DNA of 30,627 nt from CAVDHB01 sp963608705 (GTDB lineage: Bacteria; Bacteroidota; Bacteroidia; Bacteroidales; Bacteroidaceae). Position 1 is the stretch's first letter. Every line of letters starts with the position of its first letter. Of the stretch, positions 8,614-16,291 are shown piece by piece. The stretch lies in NCBI GenBank assembly GCA_963608705.1, contig CAVDHB010000067.1, positions 1 through 30,627 on the forward strand. The letters run 5' to 3'. The position numbers and the translations under genes were made by a program. The notes beneath the pieces were generated by a model. That model was given only the letters and a program-made list of their open reading frames with translations. It had not been told where the DNA came from and did not search any database.

Positions 8614-9693
8614 TCAAATATCAATGTTTACCGAAAGTACATACCGCCGCCATTTTTCTATAAGCGCTGTCATGTCTTCTGGCAATTCGGAAGTGAAGAA
8701 CATTTCTTTTCCGGTGCGTGGATGCACAAAACCCAGTGTGCGGGCATGCAACGCCTGTCGTGGGCAAGTTTCAAAACAGTTGCGTATGAACTGTTTGTAC
8801 TTGGTGGTGCGGGTGCCTCGCAGAATCTCGTCTCCGCCATATCTGGAGTCATTGAACAGCGTATGACCGATATGTTTCATGTGGACACGTATCTGGTGTG
8901 TCCTTCCTGTCTCCAATACGCATTTAACCAAGGAGACATAGCCGAAACGCTCCAGTACTTCGTAATGGGTCACGGCGTGTTTCCCTATTTCTGAGTCGGG
9001 TGGAAACCATGCCATCTGAAGTCGGTCTTTAAGGTCTCGGGCGATGTTCCCCTCTATGCGCCCCTTGTCCTCCTCGAAATTGCCCCATACCAAGGCGTTG
9101 TATTCACGTTTGGTGGTCTTGTTGAAGAACTGGAGTCCCAAATGGGTCTTTGCGTCTGCTGTTTTCGCGATAACCAACAGGCCGGAAGTATCTTTGTCGA
9201 TGCGGTGTACCAGCCCTACTGTCGGGTCGTTGGGGTCGTAGTCTGGGTTGTCTTTCAAATGCCAGGCTATGGCATTTACCAACGTCCCCGTCCAGTTTCC
9301 CACGCCTGGATGTACCACAAGCCCTGCGGGTTTATTCACCACCATCACATCTTCATCCTCGTACACAATGTCCAATGGAATGTTTTCCGGCTGAATATCG
9401 TTCTCCATACGAGGCTTGTCCAGCATGAGTGTCACCACGTCTCCGGGCTTTACCTTGTAGCTGCTTTTTACAGGCTTGTCGTTTACTCTGACAAAGCCTA
9501 CTTCGGCCGCTTTCTGGATGCGGTTGCGTGACTTTCCGAACAGGTGTTCGAAAAGAAACTTGTCCACTCGCATGGGGCGTTGTCCCTTGTCCGCCGTAAT
9601 GCGGAAATGCTCATAGAGCTGAGCGGTTTCCACGTCCTCGTCTTGGAGCTCCTCTTCCAAATCAGGCTCAGTAGTGTGCTTGTTCTCTTCCAT
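8614..9693 (-). CDS. rluD: RluD-type 23S rRNA pseudouridine synthase
   Basis: Converts uridines of 23S rRNA (helix 69 in the E. coli RluD case) to pseudouridine. It is 359 aa: an acidic N-terminal tail, an S4 RNA-binding domain at about residues 40-90 (MRVDKFLFEHLFGKSRNRIQ), then the RluA/RluD catalytic domain. The catalytic Asp is Asp166 in VHRIDKDTSGLLVIAK, and RTHQIRVHMKHIGH is the conserved motif near the active site. Its ATG overlaps the TAA of the PASTA gene by one base (TAATG), suggesting coupled translation. RluC/RluA substrates cannot be fully excluded. Confidence 0.9.
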   Translation of the reverse strand: MEENKHTTEPDLEEELQDEDVETAQLYEHFRITADKGQRPMRVDKFLFEHLFGKSRNRIQKAAEVGFVRVNDKPVKSSYKVKPGDVVTLMLDKPRMENDIQPENIPLDIVYEDEDVMVVNKPAGLVVHPGVGNWTGTLVNAIAWHLKDNPDYDPNDPTVGLVHRIDKDTSGLLVIAKTADAKTHLGLQFFNKTTKREYNALVWGNFEEDKGRIEGNIARDLKDRLQMAWFPPDSEIGKHAVTHYEVLERFGYVSLVKCVLETGRTHQIRVHMKHIGHTLFNDSRYGGDEILRGTRTTKYKQFIRNCFETCPRQALHARTLGFVHPRTGKEMFFTSELPEDMTALIEKWRRYVLSVNIDI

Positions 9694-10379
9694 TATTCTT
9701 CAATATGTGTGGACGAGCCTCCTCCTTCGGAGGACACGGGGTTTCCGTTCTCGTCGAAGTATTCGTCTCCGTTATCCGCAGGTTCTTCGGGCGTTTCCGG
9801 CACACTCAGCGAGTCAATGGTATTCACATTGCCGTTTCCCACGACCAAGACAATGGGGGTGTTGATGGAGACACGGTCACCTGTCACCACATTCTTTCCT
9901 CCTGCTTTCACGCTATAAACCCAGTCTTTCTCCCCGTCGATGTATTCCACCTGTCCTAATTTGAAGCCCATGATTTTGAGTTTGACTTCTGCCTCTCGCA
10001 ACGAGCTGTTGTCGGCGATGTCCGGCAAGGGCATGGTAGGGGAGGAGGTGGCGTTGATGACCACGTAGATGACTCTTCCGTCTTTCACATGGCTTCCCGG
10101 CGCAGGGTATTGAGAGAGGATGCAGCCTGGCGGCATCTTTTTGTTGTAGCCGGAGTCAGACACTTCCAGTATGAGACTTTCCCTGTCCAGTAAGTATTCA
10201 GCGTCACTCACTTGTTTTCCCTCCAGGTTGGGTACCTCGATACTTTCCCCATGTCGGGTGTAGAGGGATATGCCGAACAGGGTCATCGCAATCAACAGGA
10301 TTACGACCATTATCATGGCCAGCAGGTTCTTACAGAGATACCCGCTGCCTACGCCTTTCCAGAATTCCTTGAATGTCAT
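9693..10379 (-). CDS. PASTA-domain membrane protein
   Basis: A 228-aa protein with a short cytoplasmic N-terminus, one membrane helix at about residues 18-39, and two PASTA repeats outside (about 45-112 and 113-186; for example EVPNLEGKQVSDAEYLL and MPLPDIADNSSLREAEVKLK). It ends in a Glu/Gly/Ser-rich tail. PASTA domains elsewhere bind uncrosslinked peptidoglycan or muropeptides, usually fused to Ser/Thr kinases or PBPs; here neither is present. First gene of the operon with rluD and ddl, so a role in wall sensing or localisation is plausible but unproven. ATG 10379 begins a reasonable membrane-anchor sequence. Confidence 0.85.
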   Translation of the reverse strand: MTFKEFWKGVGSGYLCKNLLAMIMVVILLIAMTLFGISLYTRHGESIEVPNLEGKQVSDAEYLLDRESLILEVSDSGYNKKMPPGCILSQYPAPGSHVKDGRVIYVVINATSSPTMPLPDIADNSSLREAEVKLKIMGFKLGQVEYIDGEKDWVYSVKAGGKNVVTGDRVSINTPIVLVVGNGNVNTIDSLSVPETPEEPADNGDEYFDENGNPVSSEGGGSSTHIEE

Positions 10380-10405
10380 GAACGAATCTTTACGCCTTTT
10401 CGGAA

Positions 10406-10450
10406 AAAAGAAAAAGAAGTAAAGTTCCCCAATCGAACCCCACTTCTTTT
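10406..10450 (-). terminator. Terminator of rpmH
   Basis: Arms AAAAGAAGT (10412-10420) and ACTTCTTTT (10442-10450) form a 9-bp stem. A small inner GTTC/GAAC pairing lies in the loop, and a T-rich tail follows on the minus strand. It separates rpmH from the PASTA operon. Confidence 0.65.
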
Positions 10451-10477
10451 CTTTGTCTATCCCTTAAATTCCAGAAA

Positions 10478-10633
10478 TTATTTTCCGTGATGCTCGTCAG
10501 AAACGGTGAGTTTCTTACGGCCATGCGCACGGCGAGATGCCAATACTTTGCGTCCGTTAGCCGTGGACATTCTTTCACGGAACCCATGCTTGTTCACTCT
10601 TTTTCTGTTGTGGGGTTGAAACGTTCTTTTCAT
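10478..10633 (-). CDS. rpmH: 50S ribosomal protein L34
   Basis: A 51-aa basic protein with the L34 signature MKRTFQPHNRKRVNKHGFRE followed by RMSTANGRKVLASRRAHGRK. It is a structural protein of the large subunit, near the peptide exit tunnel. The C-terminus KLTVSDEHHGK is slightly longer than the E. coli form (46 aa). It is divergent from efp, with its own Bacteroides-type promoter and a terminator directly behind. In many bacteria rpmH sits beside dnaA at the origin; here dnaA is not present. Confidence 0.97.
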   Translation of the reverse strand: MKRTFQPHNRKRVNKHGFRERMSTANGRKVLASRRAHGRKKLTVSDEHHGK

Positions 10634-10691
10634 TGTCTTGTGTACTTATTATTATTTACTTTATTCTCACGAATTTACCTCTTTTGGGTTG

Positions 10692-10722
10692 CAAAAGTAC
10701 TCACTTTTTTTTAATTAGCCAA
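10692..10722 (-). promoter_or_regulatory. Promoter of rpmH
   Basis: Minus-strand TTG (10720-10722), 20 bp, then TACTTTTG (10692-10699). This fits the Bacteroides primary-sigma consensus exactly. The leader to rpmH would be about 55 nt. Confidence 0.75.
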
Positions 10723-10747
10723 GGGATAGCGCATTTTTAGCCAAAAG

Positions 10748-10779
10748 TTTTGCGAATTTTACCGAATTGCTTACCTTTG
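10748..10779 (+). promoter_or_regulatory. Promoter of efp
   Basis: TTTTG (10748-10752), 19 bp, then TACCTTTG (10772-10779), fitting the Bacteroides -33/-7 consensus. Transcription would start about 20 nt before the efp ATG. Confidence 0.75.
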
Positions 10780-10805
10780 CAAGCGGAAAAAAATAGCTGA
10801 ATTAT

Positions 10806-11378
10806 ATGATTAAATCACAAGACATTAAAAACGGGGTATGTCTCCGTTTGGACGGTAAACTTTATTTCGTAATCGAATTCTTGCATGTGAAACCCGGTAA
10901 GGGTAACACCATCATGCGTACCAAACTGAAAGACGTGGTGACGGGGCGTGTGTTGGAGAAACGTTTCAATATCGGCGAGGCTTTGGAAGACGTGCGTGTA
11001 GAGCGTCGTCCTTACCAGTTCTCTTATAACGAGGGTGACTTGTATCATTTCCTGAACCAGGAGACTTGGGATGACATCGCCATCGAAAAGAAACTTATCA
11101 ACGGTGTGGACTTCTTGAAAGAAGGCATGGTTGTAGACGTGGTTTCTGATGCTTCTACTGAGACGGTGTTGTACGCTGACGTTCCTGTGAAAGTGGTGTT
11201 GAAAGTAACTTACACTGAACCGGGATTGAAGGGTGATACCGCTACAAACGCCACCAAACCCGCTACCGTGGAAACGGGTGCCGAGGTGCGTGTGCCTTTG
11301 TTCATCAACGAAGGTGAGATGATTGAGGTGGACACTCGTGACGGTTCTTATGTGAACCGTGTGAAGGATGCAAAGTAA
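10806..11378 (+). CDS. efp: Translation elongation factor P
   Basis: EF-P rescues ribosomes stalled at proline stretches. It is 190 aa with the usual three beta-barrel domains. The tip loop HVKPGKGNTIMRTK carries Lys32, in the place of the modified Lys34 of E. coli EF-P. Middle and C-terminal domains include YQFSYNEGDLYHFLNQETWDD and the closing GEMIEVDTRDGSYVNRVK. No epmA-like modification gene is in the window. Divergent from rpmH, a common pairing in Bacteroidales, and followed by a strong terminator. Confidence 0.96.
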   Translation: MIKSQDIKNGVCLRLDGKLYFVIEFLHVKPGKGNTIMRTKLKDVVTGRVLEKRFNIGEALEDVRVERRPYQFSYNEGDLYHFLNQETWDDIAIEKKLINGVDFLKEGMVVDVVSDASTETVLYADVPVKVVLKVTYTEPGLKGDTATNATKPATVETGAEVRVPLFINEGEMIEVDTRDGSYVNRVKDAK

Positions 11379-11403
11379 TTGCTGAATTTACTTCATACAA
11401 ACA

Positions 11404-11432
11404 AAAGCCGGGTCGTAAGCCCGGCTTTCTTC
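11404..11432 (+). terminator. Terminator of efp
   Basis: AAAGCCGGG (11404-11412) and CCCGGCTTT (11420-11428) form a perfect 9-bp stem with a 7-nt loop, ending in T-rich sequence. Confidence 0.85.
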
Positions 11433-11561
11433 ATTCTTGACCTGTCAATGTTACTTTCCAAGTGTTCTAATATTGTATTACTAATCTATGCTGTTTCAGT
11501 TCACAGATGCAAAGACAGTTTTTTCATTTAACAGGTAATCTCCATAGCGTATCCAGAAATC

Positions 11562-11651
11562 TATGCGTAAAACGAAGCAGGCTTCGATGGCCAATGAAGC
11601 CTTATGCGATGGCGATCGAAGCCTTATGCGATGACGATCGAAGCCTATTGC
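11562..11651. repeat. 22-bp tandem repeat, about four units
   Basis: A core GAAGC recurs at 11574, 11596, 11618 and 11640, exactly 22 bp apart. The best three units run 11585-11606, 11607-11628 and 11629-11650 and share the pattern CGATGRCGATCGAAGCC followed by TTATG. The first unit is degenerate. The left end also holds the palindrome CGAAGC-AG-GCTTCG (11573-11586). The unit length is not a multiple of three and no protein frame runs through. This is the only structure seen in the gene-free stretch 11433-11814 between the efp and tsf terminators. Confidence 0.85.
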
Positions 11652-11814
11652 TTCTTCCAGTGTAGGGAACTGCAATGTTTTCTTGGCTTTGTGATGCCTT
11701 CTGTATATGAACGCACTGGTCTGCCACTACTGGTTCAACTAATCTTCCGATTAATCTGATTCAACGACGTATTTTCTTTAGGCATCTATTTATTAGATAT
11801 TGCAGCTATAATAG

Positions 11815-11849
11815 AAAAGAGGATATACCTTAAAGGCACACCCTCTTTT
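11815..11849 (-). terminator. Terminator of the rplM-rpsI-rpsB-tsf operon
   Basis: AAAAGAGG (11815-11822) and CCTCTTTT (11842-11849) close a hairpin. Read on the minus strand as RNA it continues through five G-U/U-A pairs and CCTT/AAGG, about 17 bp in all. Confidence 0.75.
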
Positions 11850-11870
11850 GTGTATGAGTGAATAAAGTAA

Positions 11871-12704
11871 TTATTCAGCACGCAATGTGTAACGGCGGAA
11901 AGCTGTTACAGTCAAGTCTGCGTCAGCCTCTTTCAAGAACTGAGCGATAGACTTCTTCTCGTCTTCGAAGAAAGCCTGTTCCAAAAGACATTCCTCTTTG
12001 AACAATTTCTTGATACGACCTGTTGCGATACGTTCAATCATGTTCTCAGGTTTGCCTTCTTCACGAGCCTTTCCAGCGGCGATTTCTTTTTCTTTAGCCA
12101 ATACATCAGCGGGATAATCAGCCTCGGATATAGAACGAGGATTCATGGCAGCCACCTGCATAGCCACACCATGACCGTATTCGTCAGCCACAGCCTTGTT
12201 CAACGCAACCAATACACACAAGAAGTTCTTGTTCTGATGGTTGTAAGCTGCAATCTGAGTGCCTTCGATAGTTTCGAAGTCAGCCAATTCCATTTTCTCG
12301 CCAGTGATACCACTCAAATTAGTGATAGCGTCCTGTACGTTTCCTTTGCCGTCGATGGGATTTGGCAACGCCTTCACCTCATCCACAGAAGTTGCTTTCT
12401 TAGCTACCGCAGCGTCCAAGATTGCCTGTGCCAAGTGAACGAATTTCTCGTTGCGGGCCACGAAGTCAGTCTCACACTTCAATGCGAGCAATGCGCCGTA
12501 GTTACCGTCAACTTTGCACAATACGCAGCCTTCAGAAGTCTCACGGTCGGAACGCTTTGCGGCGATAGCCTGTCCACGTTTGCGCACGAGTTCGATAGCG
12601 GCCTCGATGTCGCCATTCGCTTCAGTAAGTGCGTTTTTGCAATCCATCAAACCAGCGCCCGTCATTTTACGGAGCTTGGTGATTTCTGCCATTGTAACAG
12701 CCAT
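11871..12704 (-). CDS. tsf: Translation elongation factor Ts
   Basis: EF-Ts is the guanine-nucleotide exchange factor for EF-Tu. It is 277 aa. The N-terminal UBA-like part MAEITKLRKMTGAGLMDCKNAL is followed by the core motif ALKCETDFVARNEKF, which contacts EF-Tu (TDFV). The start used is ATG 12704 (MAVTMAEI); ATG 12692 is a possible alternative. It is the last gene of the ribosomal operon, 28 bp after rpsB, with a long hairpin terminator behind it. Confidence 0.97.
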   Translation of the reverse strand: MAVTMAEITKLRKMTGAGLMDCKNALTEANGDIEAAIELVRKRGQAIAAKRSDRETSEGCVLCKVDGNYGALLALKCETDFVARNEKFVHLAQAILDAAVAKKATSVDEVKALPNPIDGKGNVQDAITNLSGITGEKMELADFETIEGTQIAAYNHQNKNFLCVLVALNKAVADEYGHGVAMQVAAMNPRSISEADYPADVLAKEKEIAAGKAREEGKPENMIERIATGRIKKLFKEECLLEQAFFEDEKKSIAQFLKEADADLTVTAFRRYTLRAE

Positions 12705-12732
12705 AGTAATATTCTTGCTTTATGGGTTGAAA

Positions 12733-13554
12733 TTATTTTTCTTCTTCTTTAGCTTCCTCAGCCTTCGGAGCTTCTTCAGCTACCTCTTCTTTGTCTTTGC
12801 GGGCTTTGGAAACTTTCTTGCGACTGCCTTTGCCTTCTCCGGCAGCTTCAGTGTCCACTTTCTCAGCCTTACGCTCTTCGATACCCTCTGCGATAGCTCC
12901 GCAGCAAGTGTCGAGGATGGTAGCCACAGACTTGGTGGCATCGTCGTTAGCCGGGATTACGTAATCCACGGTGTTCGGGTCAGAGTTGGTATCTACGATA
13001 CCGAACACAGGAATACCCAGACGGTGAGCCTCTTTCACGGCGATGTGTTCTTTCAGAACGTCCACCACGAACAAAGCGGAAGGAAGACGAGTCAAGTCAG
13101 CGATAGAACCGAGGTTCTTCTCCAGTTTGGCACGCTGACGCTGAATCTGCAGCACCTCACGTTTAGAGAGGTTGGAGTAAGTTCCGTCTGCCATCAGTTT
13201 GTCGATGTTGGTCATTTTCTTCACAGCCTTGCGGATAGTGGGGAAGTTGGTCAACATACCACCCGGCCAACGTTCGATAACGAAAGGCATATTCACGGAT
13301 GCCGCTTTTTCTGCGACGATTGCTTTGGCCTGTTTCTTAGTAGCAACAAAGAGGATTTTCTTGCCGGATTTGGCAATCTGTTTCAAAGCTTCCGCAGCTT
13401 CGTCCAGTTTCGCAACGGTTTTGTGGAGATCGATGATATGGATTCCGTTGCGTTTCATGAAAATATAAGGAGCCATTGCCGGGTTCCACTTCTTTGTAAG
13501 GTGTCCGAAGTGGCAGCCTGCCTCCAGTAATGTTTCAAAATTAGTTCTTGACAT
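12733..13554 (-). CDS. rpsB: 30S ribosomal protein S2
   Basis: S2, 273 aa. Core motifs are LLEAGCHFGHLTKKWNPAM at the N-terminus, then IERWPGGMLTNFPTI and HRLGIPVFGIVDTNSDPN. The last 45 or so residues are a low-complexity Lys/Glu/Ala tail (for example KARKDKEEVAEEAPKAEEAK) not present in E. coli S2; Bacteroidetes S2 proteins often carry such a tail. It is followed by tsf and preceded by a 125-bp gap with three hairpins that may form an autoregulatory leader. Confidence 0.97.
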   Translation of the reverse strand: MSRTNFETLLEAGCHFGHLTKKWNPAMAPYIFMKRNGIHIIDLHKTVAKLDEAAEALKQIAKSGKKILFVATKKQAKAIVAEKAASVNMPFVIERWPGGMLTNFPTIRKAVKKMTNIDKLMADGTYSNLSKREVLQIQRQRAKLEKNLGSIADLTRLPSALFVVDVLKEHIAVKEAHRLGIPVFGIVDTNSDPNTVDYVIPANDDATKSVATILDTCCGAIAEGIEERKAEKVDTEAAGEGKGSRKKVSKARKDKEEVAEEAPKAEEAKEEEK

Positions 13555-13605
13555 TGTTTTGTTTGATTAATTCGTTTACTTTCTTTTTTGTTTCTCAACC
13601 AGCCT

Positions 13606-13670
13606 CCGGGTAGTCAGTCGTGAATCCCGGAAGTTTAGATACTAAACGTAATTTCGCAATCGTCAGATTG
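13606..13670 (-). promoter_or_regulatory. Structured leader before rpsB
   Basis: Three perfect small hairpins follow one another: CAATC/GATTG with a 4-nt loop (13657-13670), GTTTAG/CTAAAC with a 3-nt loop (13633-13647), and CCGGG/CCCGG with a 15-nt loop (13606-13630). None ends in a T-run on the minus strand, so simple termination is unlikely. A ribosomal-protein binding leader or an RNA processing site is the likelier reading. Confidence 0.5.
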
Positions 13671-13679
13671 AGCCGAATA

Positions 13680-14066
13680 TTAACGTTTACTGAACTGGAA
13701 TCTCTTGCGTGCCTTTGGACGTCCCGGTTTCTTACGTTCAACCACACGGGAGTCGCGGGTCATGAAGCCTTCCGCACGGAGAGCTTTCTTGTCATCGGGG
13801 TTGATTTTCACCAACGCACGAGCGATACCCAAACGGATGGCCTGAGCCTGTCCAGTGAAACCGCCACCGTACACATTGATTTTGATGTTGTACTTACCGG
13901 TAGCTTCCAGCGTGTTCAACGGCTGGTTAACGACAAAGCGAAGCAATTCTGAGGGAAAGTAAACTTCGATGTCTTTTTTATTGATAGTGATTTTGCCTGT
14001 ACCTTCGCTGACGTACACACGCGCCACAGCGCTTTTACGGCGACCTACTGCATTAATGATTTCCAT
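13680..14066 (-). CDS. rpsI: 30S ribosomal protein S9
   Basis: S9, 128 aa. It begins MEIINAVGRRKSAVARVYV and ends with the universal basic tail KKPGRPKARKRFQFSKR, whose terminal SKR reaches the P-site tRNA. It lies 2 bp behind rplM, the standard rplM-rpsI pair. Confidence 0.98.
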   Translation of the reverse strand: MEIINAVGRRKSAVARVYVSEGTGKITINKKDIEVYFPSELLRFVVNQPLNTLEATGKYNIKINVYGGGFTGQAQAIRLGIARALVKINPDDKKALRAEGFMTRDSRVVERKKPGRPKARKRFQFSKR

Positions 14067-14068
14067 GA

Positions 14069-14530
14069 TTACTTGTACTGGTTAATGTCAATTGTTTTAG
14101 GATTCTGAGCTTCATGCTTGTGTTCCGTTCCCTCATATACATAGAGGTTTCTCAACAGCTGAGCGCCCAAACGGTTCTTAGGCAGCATGCCTTTCACCAC
14201 GCGTCTCACCAGTCTGTCGTAACCGTTCGGCTTTGCGACGATACGAGCCGGTGTGATTTCCTTCTGTCCGCCGGGATAGCCGGAGAAAGTAAGGTAAACG
14301 CGGTCTGTCCATTTCTTGCCAGTAAGTTGCACTTTGTCGGCATTGATGATGATGACATTGTCACCGCAGTCAGCGTGAGGGGTAAAGTCTGGTTTGTACT
14401 TGCCTCTCAGGATTTTAGCGACTTTAGAAGCCAAGCGACCTAATACCTGGTCAGTCGCGTCTACAACTACCCATTCTTTGTGGGCGGTTTTCTTGTTTGC
14501 AAAAATGGTCTTGTAACTTAAAGTATCCAC
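14069..14530 (-). CDS. rplM: 50S ribosomal protein L13
   Basis: L13, 153 aa, an early-assembly protein of the large subunit. Motifs are WVVVDATDQVLGRLASKVAK, CGDNVIIINADKVQLTGKK, and RRVVKGMLPKNRLGAQLLRN. First gene of the operon with rpsI, rpsB and tsf. The leader is about 130 nt from a good promoter and contains an ATAGCC/GGCTAT hairpin and a GTCCG/CGGAT pairing, so L13-mediated autoregulation is possible. Confidence 0.98.
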   Translation of the reverse strand: MDTLSYKTIFANKKTAHKEWVVVDATDQVLGRLASKVAKILRGKYKPDFTPHADCGDNVIIINADKVQLTGKKWTDRVYLTFSGYPGGQKEITPARIVAKPNGYDRLVRRVVKGMLPKNRLGAQLLRNLYVYEGTEHKHEAQNPKTIDINQYK

Positions 14531-14664
14531 TTTTTTAATCTTTAATTTGTTAACTACTAATTGTTTTCTTTCTGTGATTCACTAACCATCCGCTCGACCA
14601 AGAAACGGACTATTAACACACAGATTTATAGCCTTTTAGAGGCTATTTGATAATAATCGGCTTG

Positions 14665-14695
14665 CAAAGATACATATTTCCGATGGAACGCACAA
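14665..14695 (-). promoter_or_regulatory. Promoter of the rplM operon
   Basis: Minus-strand TTG (14693-14695), 20 bp, then TATCTTTG (14665-14672), a full match to the Bacteroides consensus. The stretch between it and rplM (14531-14660) is leader with short hairpins and no gene. Confidence 0.75.
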
Positions 14696-14755
14696 GGAAA
14701 ACAGATGAAAATCAAGTGAATATTTTAATTCCGCAGTGTCCTTATAAAGACAATT

Positions 14756-14788
14756 CACCGCCGTTTCTCTTTGTAAGAAACGGCGGTG
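14756..14788 (-). terminator. Terminator of the BNR_4 gene
   Basis: CACCGCCGTTTCT (14756-14768) and AGAAACGGCGGTG (14776-14788) form a perfect 13-bp stem with a 7-nt loop, 53 bp after the stop codon at 14842. Confidence 0.8.
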
Positions 14789-14841
14789 GATGATATATGA
14801 AATGTTTTTGTCGTTTGAACGTCTTGGGCGAAAATAAGAGG

Positions 14842-16200
14842 TTACCGTTCGTTCACTTCCAACACATACACAGGTTGAGGCTCGAACTTCACTCGCTTCT
14901 CTCCATCTCCCTGCTTCGTGTGTTGCACAAAGAGGTTCAACGTGTGGAAATTGTCCCACAGGGAGGTATCATGCGAGGGTTCCCATGCATCCACCGGGAA
15001 GTCTGTGAGGTCTTTGATTTGCCAGTTCCCCTTGGCGAAATCGTTGGAATAGGCCATTGACACTTTGTAGCCTCTTTCTGCGTCACGGAAGATATAGAAC
15101 ATCTTTTTGCCTACCACCACGATACGAGGACGGGCTATGGGAATCATCTTTGTGCCGCCACCGCTTAACGAGAACGGTGTTTTCCGCTGAAACACTACTT
15201 TGTTGTTCCACTTGAATCCGTCATACCATACCAGTCGGTATTGTGGCACTTCAGAGTCTGCGTCTCTCCAGTAAGAGGCGATGTAGGGGCGTCCCATGTC
15301 GTCGGTGCTCATGCTTGTCTGGTTGATAAGTTCCGACTTCTGCGGAATGCGGACAGCGTATTCGGCATTACTGTACTTGATGGGTAGGTCGTATTTTCTT
15401 CCAGTGGCCTTGTACCAGGTCTTTCCGTTGTCATACGAACGGGCGTAGCACAGGTCGTGGTTCGTCTCCACGTGCCAGGTCTCTCTCCATACCCAGGAAA
15501 GGTGGATGGTACCGGCTTTGTCCACATACATCTGCCAATAAGCGTTGCGCTTGTTCTCTCCGTCAATCAATACATCCTGCACTCGGTACCATTTCCGTTG
15601 CTTCACATCGTAGCGGTTCAGTACCAAGTTGCCTCTGCCTGATGCCCCGGAGCGGTAGTTGAACAGCAAGTCACCTCCTCTTAGCGCATAGAAACAGGGA
15701 TAGGTCACTTTGTTCTCGTCCTTTCCGATCATGGGAATCTTCTCTCCTAATTCGAGAGAGTATGGAGCGATGCTCTTGCAGTAGTTCAGATGGCCGTCGT
15801 GATGGTCGAATGAGACGTGCAGGTAGCCGTCTCCGTCTAACATCATGCTCGCCACGTTGTGTGCGTCTTTCACATTGCCCTTATACTTCGTGCGTTTCAC
15901 TTCCCACTGTGTGGTGTTCGACTTCCTTTTGCCCAGTACTAAGTAGCCGTCCGGGTCGTAATAGCAGATGAACTGCCATCCGTTTTGGGTGACAAGGGAG
16001 TTGTTGCGGAATACGGTGGTGTTCACCGAGGTCTGGCTGTAGCCCATTCCCACCTCACTGAGGTTTGTGGTAAAAGTGATTTTCTTTTGTTTGGGTGCTT
16101 TCCGTTTGGCGGACATGGATGAGAGTCCGCACACGCATACTGCCACGCACAGCAATGTACGCAAGGATAATTTTCTCGTCAGGTAGATAGGTAATTTCAT
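14842..16200 (-). CDS. Secreted BNR_4 beta-propeller, possible polysaccharide lyase
   Basis: A 452-aa protein with a signal peptide (LRTLLCVAVCVCGLSSMSA) and repeated beta-propeller blades containing Asp-box-like motifs (YDPDGYLVLG, LDGDGYLHVSF, SYDNGKTWY). It reads as the BNR_4 family, which includes PL24/PL25 ulvan lyases and GH145-type proteins. The spacing His114-His134 (20 residues, in DAHN and DHHDGH) and Tyr167-Arg183 (16 residues, in TYPCF and NYRSG) equals that of the catalytic His/His and Tyr/Arg of a PL25 ulvan lyase as I remember it. This supports a uronate-directed lyase or a derived relative. Single-gene unit with its own promoter and terminator; no transporter beside it. The substrate cannot be assigned. 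Confidence 0.7.
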   Translation of the reverse strand: MKLPIYLTRKLSLRTLLCVAVCVCGLSSMSAKRKAPKQKKITFTTNLSEVGMGYSQTSVNTTVFRNNSLVTQNGWQFICYYDPDGYLVLGKRKSNTTQWEVKRTKYKGNVKDAHNVASMMLDGDGYLHVSFDHHDGHLNYCKSIAPYSLELGEKIPMIGKDENKVTYPCFYALRGGDLLFNYRSGASGRGNLVLNRYDVKQRKWYRVQDVLIDGENKRNAYWQMYVDKAGTIHLSWVWRETWHVETNHDLCYARSYDNGKTWYKATGRKYDLPIKYSNAEYAVRIPQKSELINQTSMSTDDMGRPYIASYWRDADSEVPQYRLVWYDGFKWNNKVVFQRKTPFSLSGGGTKMIPIARPRIVVVGKKMFYIFRDAERGYKVSMAYSNDFAKGNWQIKDLTDFPVDAWEPSHDTSLWDNFHTLNLFVQHTKQGDGEKRVKFEPQPVYVLEVNER

Positions 16201-16233
16201 TTTGTTTTGTCAGGTAGTTGAGTTTATTGACTG

Positions 16234-16265
16234 CAAAGATAACATATTGGGTAGATAAAAACAAA
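16234..16265 (-). promoter_or_regulatory. Promoter of the BNR_4 gene
   Basis: Minus-strand TTTG (16262-16265), 20 bp, then TATCTTTG (16234-16241), an exact Bacteroides-type promoter, with about 35 nt of leader. Confidence 0.75.
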
Positions 16266-16291
16266 CTTAGGTTACGGATTTTCTGTTGATA

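Noticed and set aside
10478..11378. Chromosomal origin suggested by rpmH
   Set aside because: No dnaA, no DnaA-box cluster and no gidA/parAB genes nearby; rpmH next to efp appears to be ordinary for this group.
12514..13530. 338-codon plus-strand frame across tsf and rpsB
   Set aside because: Antisense to two certain ribosomal-operon genes; Phe/Ser/Leu-rich product typical of the complement of Lys/Glu-rich coding DNA.
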